NCBI GenBank assembly: GCA_019752775.1
Contig: JAIELU010000162.1
Span: 1-12,207, forward strand
Origin: Campylobacterales bacterium
Lineage (GTDB): Bacteria > Campylobacterota > Campylobacteria > Campylobacterales > Arcobacteraceae
Reading direction: 5' to 3'
DNA: 12,207 nucleotides
Shown here: positions 1 through 6,584 of the stretch, piece after piece
Layout: the number at the start of each line of letters is the position of its first letter
Numbering within the stretch: the first letter of the stretch is position 1
Translations under genes and position numbers: made by a program
The notes under the pieces: model-generated
The model's input: the letters and a program-made list of their open reading frames with translations, nothing else
Database searches by the model: none
What the model was told of the DNA's origin: nothing

Positions 1-301
1 AACTAGCTTGATAAGTTGCTGAATCAATTTGATACAAGATTTCACCTTGAGTTACGAAGCTTCCTTCTGTAAAAAGTTGTTTAGTAATAATCCCACTAAT
101 TTGTGGTCTTACTTGAGAAATTAATTTTGCTTTAACTCTGCCACTTAAATCTTGTTGTAAGGCAATTGGTTGTTCTTGAAGAGTGATAACACCAACTTCA
201 ACAGTTTGAGCTTGTGTATGGTTGGAAACTTTACTTTCGCAACCATTTAAAACTATTAATGTAGTTGCTATTAAAATAAAAAAGTTAGATTGTTTTGACA
301 C
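1..301 (-). CDS. RND efflux periplasmic adaptor lipoprotein (AcrA/MexA-like), N-terminal part
   Basis: The gene runs off the left edge; 100 codons are visible. The start is a GTG at 301, preceded by AAGG eight bases upstream, and no in-frame ATG lies nearby. The protein opens with a hydrophobic signal segment (about residues 7-18) ending in LNGC, a lipobox with Cys21 as the lipidated residue. Residues from about 35 on match the membrane fusion protein family: a first beta strand ending in LSGRV, then VRPQISGIITK, and GSFVTQGEILYQID, the half-motif of the biotinyl-lipoyl-like hairpin. Proteins of this family link an inner-membrane RND pump to an outer-membrane channel and stabilise the tripartite drug or solvent exporter. 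The pump and channel genes would be expected beyond the left edge. Family assignment is firm; the substrate cannot be told. Confidence 0.88.
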   Translation of the reverse strand, partial: MSKQSNFFILIATTLIVLNGCESKVSNHTQAQTVEVGVITLQEQPIALQQDLSGRVKAKLISQVRPQISGIITKQLFTEGSFVTQGEILYQIDSATYQAS

Positions 302-339
302 TATGGTAGCCTTGATAATAAATTAATTAATTGATTGTA

Positions 340-353
340 TAACATCTATGTTA
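340..353. promoter_or_regulatory. Small palindrome upstream of the efflux adaptor gene (possible operator)
   Basis: TAACAT-CT-ATGTTA is a perfect 6+6 inverted repeat with a two-base centre. It lies 39-52 bases upstream of the GTG start of the efflux adaptor and overlaps a possible minus-strand -10 (TATACA, 336-341). RND efflux operons are often controlled by TetR-type repressors that bind such palindromes, so an operator role is possible, but this is inference. No T-run follows on the minus strand, so it is not a convincing terminator for the hemerythrin gene. Confidence 0.3.
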
Positions 354-368
354 ATAAAATATTAATAA

Positions 369-1214
369 TTAATTCTGTGTATTTGATTTTGACCAAGAAA
401 TTATTTTTCTATCTTCTTGAATTATGTGATGAACAAGGGCAATATCTATTATTTTTGCTAATTCCTTTTCAAAAAGGCTCTCATCCATATTTGGAAGTTG
501 TTTTACAAAAGTATTTATTTTTTCAATAATATTAAGGTGTAATAGTTTATGTTCTTCAAGTAAAGGATAATTCATTTCTTGCATAAATAGTTCTTCATGT
601 TTAAAATGTGATTTCATATATGAATACAAATCTGTTAAAACTTCTTTTATTTTTGCAGTTCTTTGCTCAAGTTCAACTTCAGTAAATGCTTCTTCTGCAA
701 TATCAAAAAGTTTTTTATGTTCCGCATCAATTTTCTTGTCACCAACGCTATAAATATCTTTCCATCCAAAATTCTTTTTTAAATCTGATAATGAAGTGTT
801 CCAAAGTTGAATTTTTTTATCTTCTAAAACAATATGTTTTATAAAGTACACTTCAATAAAATCGTTAAGAGATTTTTCAATATCATGTAATTCTAAGTTA
901 TTTAATTCAGAAATTAAAGTTGTAAGCATATCTAACATATTTTTATGAAGAAGTTTATGAGAGCTAAGTTCTGGATAATCTATCTGTGCCATATATTTTT
1001 GTTCATTAGCAAAATGCGTTCCCACATAATCAAAAAGTTTTGAGATAATGTCTTTTAGTTTTATTTTAACTTTGTCATCATCTTTTAGTTTTGAAATACT
1101 CATGGCTTCTCTAGCAATGGTAAAAAGCTTTTGATGTTCCTTATCAATCTTGAAATTATGGATATTGTATTCAGATTTCCAAATTATTGAATTGGAATTT
1201 GTATTACTGTTCAT
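369..1214 (-). CDS. Tandem bacteriohemerythrin (two hemerythrin domains)
   Basis: The 281-residue protein consists of two hemerythrin domains with no signal peptide or membrane segment, so it should be cytoplasmic. Domain 1 (about 10-138) carries the ligand set H27, H67, E71, H86, H90, H127, D132. Domain 2 (about 150-276) repeats it as H166, H203, E207, H222, H226, H263, D268. The spacings HxxxE, HxxxH and HxxxxD are those of bacterial hemerythrins, which are usually single domains of about 130-140 residues, so this is a tandem fusion. Each domain should hold a non-heme diiron centre that binds oxygen reversibly. Storage, delivery or sensing of oxygen is inferred, as no output domain is attached. 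The ATG at 1214 is preceded by AAAGG five bases away. It is transcribed away from the 119-residue gene and toward the efflux gene, with 67 bases between. Confidence 0.93.
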   Translation of the reverse strand: MNSNTNSNSIIWKSEYNIHNFKIDKEHQKLFTIAREAMSISKLKDDDKVKIKLKDIISKLFDYVGTHFANEQKYMAQIDYPELSSHKLLHKNMLDMLTTLISELNNLELHDIEKSLNDFIEVYFIKHIVLEDKKIQLWNTSLSDLKKNFGWKDIYSVGDKKIDAEHKKLFDIAEEAFTEVELEQRTAKIKEVLTDLYSYMKSHFKHEELFMQEMNYPLLEEHKLLHLNIIEKINTFVKQLPNMDESLFEKELAKIIDIALVHHIIQEDRKIISWSKSNTQN

Positions 1215-1247
1215 GAAAGCCTTTAATATTTTTTTTCGTTACTTTTA

Positions 1248-1253
1248 ATTATA
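1248..1253 (-). promoter_or_regulatory. Predicted -10 box for the tandem hemerythrin gene
   Basis: Read on the minus strand this is a perfect TATAAT, about 34 bases before the ATG at 1214. No good -35 hexamer stands 16-18 bases upstream. That is usual in Campylobacterota, whose housekeeping promoters rely on the -10 and upstream AT tracts. Confidence 0.5.
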
Positions 1254-1295
1254 GATTTAAATTATTAATACAAGCTTTATTTTAAGATAGTTTAC

Positions 1296-1301
1296 TATAA
1301 T
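1296..1301 (+). promoter_or_regulatory. Predicted -10 box for the 119-residue gene
   Basis: A perfect TATAAT preceded by a T- and A-rich stretch, 27 bases before the ATG at 1329. The implied transcript starts near 1308 and contains the ribosome site AGGAAG at 1314-1319. Back to back with the minus-strand -10 at 1248-1253, it makes this intergenic stretch a divergent promoter region. Confidence 0.55.
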
Positions 1302-1328
1302 ACATGAAAAAATAGGAAGCATTTCAAG

Positions 1329-1688
1329 ATGAGTAATATTGATATTAAAGAAAAGTTAGTACAATCGCAGTTTAATACAAATGTAGCTTTTTTCATACAT
1401 TTAAAAGCATACAATAATAGTGTAAGGGATGAATTAGAAAAAAGATTATCAGAGGTTTTCTTCTTTTCAAGGGGAATTGACTGGAAATTTGATAGTTTCG
1501 GAATAGAAAAAACAGGTTCAAGAGGAACAGATGTTTTAGGTTATTTTATTTTTAGAGCAGTTGAAATTGAGAAATTACAGAAATTATTTATTGAAGAATT
1601 TAAAGATTATGAAAATGCAATAAAAATCACATGTTCAGTTTCAAAATATGAAAAAGTTGAAGAGAGCTTTTTTGAGCTAGAGATATAA
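1329..1688 (+). CDS. Conserved-looking hypothetical protein, 119 residues
   Basis: I do not recognise this protein. It has no signal peptide, no membrane helix and a single cysteine. The pattern alternates strands and helices: a hydrophobic strand (NVAFFIHLKAY, about 17-27), an acidic/basic helix (about 32-43), an aromatic strand region (FFFSRGIDWKFDSFGIEK), then GYFIFRAVE and a second helix rich in Glu and Lys, ending in a beta-like ITCSVSKYEKV segment. That order suggests a small alpha/beta sandwich, possibly ferredoxin-like, but this is only a guess from pattern. The coding call is supported by its own TATAAT, the AGGAAG ribosome site nine bases before ATG, and a hairpin terminator at the stop codon. 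It stands alone as a single-gene unit between two minus-strand units. Confidence 0.8.
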   Translation: MSNIDIKEKLVQSQFNTNVAFFIHLKAYNNSVRDELEKRLSEVFFFSRGIDWKFDSFGIEKTGSRGTDVLGYFIFRAVEIEKLQKLFIEEFKDYENAIKITCSVSKYEKVEESFFELEI

Positions 1689-1711
1689 AAGTTAATCCTT
1701 TTATATTTTTA
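1683..1711 (+). terminator. Hairpin terminator of the 119-residue gene
   Basis: A perfect nine-base-pair stem (ATATAAAAG at 1683-1691 and CTTTTATAT at 1698-1706) with a six-base loop is followed directly by TTTTT. The stem includes the TAA stop at 1686-1688. The stem is nearly all A-T, so it is weak alone. The T-run is on the plus strand only, so the convergent minus-strand operon gains no obvious intrinsic terminator from it. Confidence 0.6.
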
Positions 1712-1712
1712 T

Positions 1713-2324
1713 CTATTTTCTCTTTGATTTTTTTCTATTAGGATTAATTTTATACTCAGCTTTTTTTAATTTCTCTATTAATTTTGAAGAAATTTTATAC
1801 ATATTCATAATAATCTCTTTCTTTTCATTATCTAAATCTTTTTTACTATTATCATATCTATTAATTAAATCTAGATAATCAATATCTTTTAAATAGGGAT
1901 AAAAGTAAGCAGTTTTCTCCTCTTCAATTATCCATTCACTTAAAAGTGAAATAACAACTAATTCAGGTATCCAAGAACTCCCATTTGGCAAACAAACTTC
2001 AATGGTTTTTATTAAAGTATCATAATAAATCATCAAAGGTTCTTCTTTTTTTGCAAGTAGTTTTAAAGTTGCATTTTTATGAGAATTCTCAATTAAACTT
2101 CTTAAATAAGTTGAGTTTATTACTGTATCTTGAAGTTGTTCTAGCAACTTCTTTAACGAAGAATAAACCAACTCTTTATCTTTATCATTACCTAATTCAA
2201 AGCTATATCCAATATTATCTATTTGATAAAAAGATTGCTCTAATGTCGTTCTTATAAATACTAAAAGTGCTTCTGTTTTTACATCTCTTAGAAGTTTTGG
2301 TTTTATTCTATTTTTGCAAGTCAT
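1713..2324 (-). CDS. Uncharacterised helical protein, last gene of the sensory operon
   Basis: I do not recognise this 203-residue protein. It is predicted soluble, rich in Leu, Lys, Glu and Ile, and probably mostly helical: long amphipathic stretches at about 15-30, 50-90 and 100-112, a hydrophobic helix near 117-132 (WIPELVVISLLSEWI), then a Tyr-rich segment (about 138-158). It ends in a charged helix with a very basic tail (RKKSKRK). Cysteines occur only at 3 and 112. No PAS, HD, GGDEF, PilZ or hemerythrin motif is visible. Its ATG lies only six bases after the stop of the HD-GYP gene and its ribosome site is weak (AAAAGAA), so expression is probably coupled to that gene. Position suggests a partner or effector of the c-di-GMP or chemoreceptor proteins, but this is context only. 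Confidence 0.8.
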   Translation of the reverse strand: MTCKNRIKPKLLRDVKTEALLVFIRTTLEQSFYQIDNIGYSFELGNDKDKELVYSSLKKLLEQLQDTVINSTYLRSLIENSHKNATLKLLAKKEEPLMIYYDTLIKTIEVCLPNGSSWIPELVVISLLSEWIIEEEKTAYFYPYLKDIDYLDLINRYDNSKKDLDNEKKEIIMNMYKISSKLIEKLKKAEYKINPNRKKSKRK

Positions 2325-2330
2325 ATTCTT

Positions 2331-4508
2331 TTAATCTTTATATTTATCTCTAATTTCTTTAAATTTATCAATATTCTCAAAGAATAAATTGATTAATTTA
2401 GGTTCAAATTGTTTTCCTTTTTCTTCAAGTAAAAGTTTAAAAATATCTTCATCACTCCAAGCTTTTTTATAACATCTATCACTTCCCAATGCATCAAATA
2501 CATCTGCAACGGCAGTAATTCTTCCATAAATATGAATCTCTTTATCTTTTAGCTTTTGTGGGTAACCACTTCCATCCCATTTTTCATGATGATCTCTTGC
2601 AACAATAGCTGCTGCTTTTAAAATCTCTCTTTTTGAGTTCTTTAAAATATTATAGCCATTCATTGAGTGTTCTCTCATAATTTCCCATTCTTCAGGAGTT
2701 AGTTTCCCAGGTTTATTTAAAATTGAATCAGGAACACCAACTTTTCCTATATCATGCATTGGACTTGCTGTAAAAAGAATTTCACATTCTTTTTCATTTA
2801 AACCATATAATGTTGCTAAGAGTCTTGAATATTCAGCTACTCTTTTTACATGATTTCCTGTTTCACTACTTCTACTTTCTCCAATTTCTCCCATTTTATA
2901 GATAACTTCTCTTTGCGTTTCTTCAATTTCTTTATGTAATTCAATTATTTCTGTTATTTCTTTTCTAATACTCATATATTCTAAAATTTCACCATTTAAA
3001 TTCACTATTGGAACGATAGTTGCTAGAAACTGATGAACTTTTCCATCATTTAGGATATTGTGAATTTGTCCCTTCCAAATTTTACCACTTTCAAGATGTT
3101 CCATTATTTTAGAGTTAACTTCTTCTAAAGGAAAAATTCTTTTTATAATATTATATGGTTTCCCAATGATTTCATCTGGTGTATAACAACTTACTTCATA
3201 AAATCGTTCATTTACATAAGTGATAATTCCTTTGGTATTTACTCTTATTATAATACTACTTATATCCATAGCATTTTCGTAAAGTTTTGAAAGATTTAGA
3301 ACTTCTTGAAAGTTGTTCTGAGATATATTAAATTGTTCTTTTAAGTATTGTTTCGTTCTTTCAATTTCAGTTATATCGCTTCTAATTGCTATAAACTCTA
3401 TTACATTATTATCTGCATCTAAGATTGGATTTATTATTGTATGAACCCAATACTCACTTCCATCCTTCTTTCTATTTTTAAGTATTCCTCTCCATGGTTC
3501 TTTTAAATCTTTTATTGTATGCCACATTTCTTTAAATACAGAAGTAGCCATATCTCTATGTTTTATAATATTATGAGGTTTACCTATAACCTCTTCTTCT
3601 ATATATCCAGAGATTTTACAAAAAGCTTCATTTACATAAGTTATTATTCCCTCTGAATTTGTTTTTGAAACAATAAAACTTCTATCTACTGTATCTTTAT
3701 ATTGATTTAAAAGTTGAGTTTTATAAAAAACTTCATCTTCTATATCTTTATCATTTGTGAACATATCAGTTTTTAAAACCAATTCTTCTATCATATATGG
3801 CTTTTTTATAATTTCTCTTACACCCAGTCTAAAAGAGTCTCGTATTAAATTTGGAGATATATTTCCTGTTATAATTAATACTTTTATTCTTAATTCATCT
3901 AAAATTATTTTTCTATGTTTTACTAAAAAGTCATAACCATTTGATTTTTCTAATTCTAAATCTAATAACAATAAATCAATTTTATTTGTTTTGATTAAAT
4001 TTAGTGCCTCTTCAGTAGTTGATGTTTCCAATATATTATAATTTCTATTAGAAAAAATATCTTTTAATTGTTCTCGAACAACAAAAGAATCATCTACGAT
4101 TAAAATAGTTTTTAACTTATTTTTTTCTATTTGGTTTATTAGATTTGGAATTTCTGAAATTTTATAAATAAAGTTTTTATCTTTGTTTATAAAATCTATA
4201 ATTCCTTTTTGATAAGAATTTTCTCTTAATTGAGAATCTGTTTGTGATGTAAGTACAATTATTTTAGGGTTAGATAAAGATAACTCTTTTATAAGTTCAT
4301 ATCCATTTCCATCAGGAAGGTTTATATCTAAAATAATATAGTCTATTTTTATTGAATTTATCTTTTCTCTTGCATCTTTTAGAGTAGTTGATAAAAAAGT
4401 ATTAAATCCATAATTTAAAAAAATATTATTAATAATTTTAATCATTGAAGTTGAGTCTTCTACTATTAAAATATTGAAATTTTTTGTTTTGAATTCAAAA
4501 ATATCCAT
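2331..4508 (-). CDS. Response regulator c-di-GMP phosphodiesterase, REC-REC-PAS-PAS-HD-GYP
   Basis: Numbered from the ATG at 4508, the 725-residue cytoplasmic protein has two receiver domains. REC1 (about 10-125) has acidic pair E17/D18, phospho-acceptor D61, T87 and K109. REC2 (about 133-250) has D139/D140, D183, T214 and K236. Two PAS domains follow (about 277-382 and 413-522), the first strongly Aer-like (PHNIIKHRDM). The C-terminal HD-GYP domain (about 532-722) has the expected E549/H553, H585-D586, H614, H640-H641-E642 and GSGYP (646-650), plus ADVFDAL with D669, so the metal site looks complete. HD-GYP enzymes hydrolyse c-di-GMP to pGpG or GMP. Both receivers look phosphorylatable, but no histidine kinase is in the window. 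The gene is fifth in the operon, directly after a GGDEF-EAL gene. Confidence 0.93.
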   Translation of the reverse strand: MDIFEFKTKNFNILIVEDSTSMIKIINNIFLNYGFNTFLSTTLKDAREKINSIKIDYIILDINLPDGNGYELIKELSLSNPKIIVLTSQTDSQLRENSYQKGIIDFINKDKNFIYKISEIPNLINQIEKNKLKTILIVDDSFVVREQLKDIFSNRNYNILETSTTEEALNLIKTNKIDLLLLDLELEKSNGYDFLVKHRKIILDELRIKVLIITGNISPNLIRDSFRLGVREIIKKPYMIEELVLKTDMFTNDKDIEDEVFYKTQLLNQYKDTVDRSFIVSKTNSEGIITYVNEAFCKISGYIEEEVIGKPHNIIKHRDMATSVFKEMWHTIKDLKEPWRGILKNRKKDGSEYWVHTIINPILDADNNVIEFIAIRSDITEIERTKQYLKEQFNISQNNFQEVLNLSKLYENAMDISSIIIRVNTKGIITYVNERFYEVSCYTPDEIIGKPYNIIKRIFPLEEVNSKIMEHLESGKIWKGQIHNILNDGKVHQFLATIVPIVNLNGEILEYMSIRKEITEIIELHKEIEETQREVIYKMGEIGESRSSETGNHVKRVAEYSRLLATLYGLNEKECEILFTASPMHDIGKVGVPDSILNKPGKLTPEEWEIMREHSMNGYNILKNSKREILKAAAIVARDHHEKWDGSGYPQKLKDKEIHIYGRITAVADVFDALGSDRCYKKAWSDEDIFKLLLEEKGKQFEPKLINLFFENIDKFKEIRDKYKD

Positions 4509-4517
4509 ATTAAACAA

Positions 4518-4522
4518 CTCCT
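4518..4522 (-). promoter_or_regulatory. Ribosome binding site fixing the HD-GYP protein start
   Basis: AGGAG on the minus strand sits nine bases before the ATG at 4508. A TTG at 4517, in the same frame three codons earlier, directly abuts this AGGAG with no spacer, so it is not a workable start. The ATG is therefore chosen, giving 725 rather than 728 residues. Confidence 0.75.
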
Positions 4523-4535
4523 TTTTTTCTTTTTC

Positions 4536-6566
4536 TTAAAGTAGATCTGGATTATTTGGTTTCCCAAATAAATAACCTTGAAAATAAGAACATCCCATAG
4601 ATACTAATATTTCGTGTTGTTCTTTTGTTTCTACACCTTCTGCTATAACTTCTAAGTTAAATTTCCCACCAATAGATAAAATAGTTTCAACTATTGAAAA
4701 ATCATTTGTATCAATAAGAATATCTCTTATAAAAGATTGATCTATTTTTAATTCTTGTATTGGTAATTGTTTTAAATAAGCTAAAGATGAATATCCAGTT
4801 CCAAAATCATCAATTGATAAAGTAACTCCTATTTCAAATAATTTTTTTATTTTTTGAAGAGTTTCTTCGACATTTTTAATTAATAAATTCTCTGTTAATT
4901 CTAATCTTAATTTATTAGGATTTATATTATGCTCTTTTATTAAAGAGTCTACTAAGTCTACAAAATTATCTCGTTCAAATTGTTTTGGACTAATATTTAC
5001 AGATATTCTCCACTCTTTTTTTTCTTTATCCTCTTCCCATTGTTTTATTTGATTTATTGCTTCTATTAAAATCCATTTTCCTATTGATATAATTAAACCT
5101 GACTCTTCTGCAATTGATATAAAAGAGTTTGGAGGAATGAGTCCTCTTTTAGAATTCCATCTAATTAATGCTTCAACGCCAATAACACGACTTATATTAT
5201 TTTTAGTTAATATTTGTTTTTGATAGTGAAGAACTAACTCTTTTCTTTCGATTGCTTTTCTCAATTCTTCTACCATTTGGGCTTTTTCTTCTATCATTTG
5301 CTGTAATTTAGGATCAAAATAACTGAATCTATCCCTACCTTTTTCTTTTGAACTATACATGGCAGTATCTGCATATTTCATTAATTCATCTAAATTAGTA
5401 TTCTTTCTGAACAAGATTATTCCAATACTTGTTGTTAATCTTAATTCATGTTCCAATATTAAATATGGTTTTTTAATTTCTTTTAGAATTTTTTTTGAGA
5501 TTATATTTATATCTTTAATAACAAGTTCTTTATCATTAGATTTAGTATCAATTAGAATAACAAATTCATCTCCCCCTAATCTTGCTACAAAATCTGCTTC
5601 TCTGAGTATTTTTTTTAATCTTTTTGCCGTTTCAATTAAAACTAAATCCCCAGCTGTATGCCCTTTAATATCATTAACCATTTTAAAATAATCTAAATCA
5701 ATAAATAATAATGCTCCATAATGATTTTCTCTTTTAACTCTTTTACTCATAAAAGAGAATATTTCTCTTAACATCAATCTATTTGGCAGTTCAGTTAGAT
5801 GATCATATTGTGCTAATTGAAGAATTTCTTTTTCTTTTTCTTTGATTTCGCTAATATCTAGAATCGCTGAAACTCTCACATTTTTATCTAATATTTTTAT
5901 ATTTTTACCTCTTAAAATAGCAGGAAATGTTGAACCATCTTTTCTTAACAAAATTGATTCATAAGCTTCTTGATTATCTTTTTTAATAACATGTTTGACT
6001 AGATTTTTTGATTCTGTGGCAATAAAATCCAAGGCATCTTTATTTATCATTTCCTCTTCAGTAAAACCTAAAAGTTTAGTGGCAATTTTATTAACTTGTA
6101 TACATTTTTGATTTTCATCATAAATAATTATTCCCTCTAATGTGGAATCAATTATAATTTTAAAAGTTTCAATAAACTCATCTTTTTCTTTTAAAATTTG
6201 CGCTTCTAATTTTTTTTGTTCAGAAATATTTATACCAAATTGAATATTCACTTTTCTTCCATCAGTCCATTGTGAAATATGGCTAACAAACATATAATCT
6301 TTATTATTTAGTGTATTTTTATGTTCCCAATTATATAAAGTTCCAAAAGGAAGTAAATTTGGTTCAATTTTATTTTGATTTAAAGGACAAAATCCACAAG
6401 GTTTATTTTGTTTATTTTGCAAAACTTTATAACAAGTTTTACTTAATATTTCTCCAAATTCTTCTTTACATTTTTTATTAGCATAAAGAATCTCATGGGT
6501 AGATAAATCAATTATATAAATTAATGCGCCACTATTTTCAACTATTGTTTGAATTTCTTTTAACAT
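4536..6566 (-). CDS. PAS-PAS-GGDEF-EAL bifunctional c-di-GMP cyclase/phosphodiesterase
   Basis: A 676-residue protein without membrane segments. PAS1 (about 5-118) has an unusual cysteine set, C33, C45, C57 and C60, the last two in PCGFCP. PAS2 (about 130-240) is ordinary. The GGDEF domain (about 250-415) has D290, N298, D307 and an intact GGDEF at 331-335. An RxxD (R322-D325) lies five residues before it, the position of the inhibitory product-binding I-site. The EAL domain (about 430-672) has EAL at 465-467, N524, E556, D586-D587, K607, E643 and Q663, the residues needed for metal binding and catalysis. Both synthesis of c-di-GMP from GTP and its hydrolysis to pGpG therefore look possible; which dominates cannot be read. 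The ATG has AAAGGA about ten bases upstream, and 18 bases separate it from the soluble chemoreceptor gene. Confidence 0.94.
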   Translation of the reverse strand: MLKEIQTIVENSGALIYIIDLSTHEILYANKKCKEEFGEILSKTCYKVLQNKQNKPCGFCPLNQNKIEPNLLPFGTLYNWEHKNTLNNKDYMFVSHISQWTDGRKVNIQFGINISEQKKLEAQILKEKDEFIETFKIIIDSTLEGIIIYDENQKCIQVNKIATKLLGFTEEEMINKDALDFIATESKNLVKHVIKKDNQEAYESILLRKDGSTFPAILRGKNIKILDKNVRVSAILDISEIKEKEKEILQLAQYDHLTELPNRLMLREIFSFMSKRVKRENHYGALLFIDLDYFKMVNDIKGHTAGDLVLIETAKRLKKILREADFVARLGGDEFVILIDTKSNDKELVIKDINIISKKILKEIKKPYLILEHELRLTTSIGIILFRKNTNLDELMKYADTAMYSSKEKGRDRFSYFDPKLQQMIEEKAQMVEELRKAIERKELVLHYQKQILTKNNISRVIGVEALIRWNSKRGLIPPNSFISIAEESGLIISIGKWILIEAINQIKQWEEDKEKKEWRISVNISPKQFERDNFVDLVDSLIKEHNINPNKLRLELTENLLIKNVEETLQKIKKLFEIGVTLSIDDFGTGYSSLAYLKQLPIQELKIDQSFIRDILIDTNDFSIVETILSIGGKFNLEVIAEGVETKEQHEILVSMGCSYFQGYLFGKPNNPDLL

Positions 6567-6584
6567 AAATTATAATTCCTTTGT

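Noticed and set aside
340..353. Palindrome as the terminator of the hemerythrin gene.
   Set aside because: The loop would be only two bases and no T-run follows on the minus strand; an operator for the efflux gene is more plausible.
1713..2324. Third hemerythrin-like or HDOD-like signalling protein.
   Set aside because: None of the HxxxE, HxxxH or HD ligand patterns is present; the protein has only one histidine.
4509..4517. TTG at 4517 as start of the HD-GYP protein (three extra residues).
   Set aside because: The only good ribosome site, AGGAG at 4518-4522, directly abuts this TTG with no spacer, but is nine bases from the ATG at 4508.
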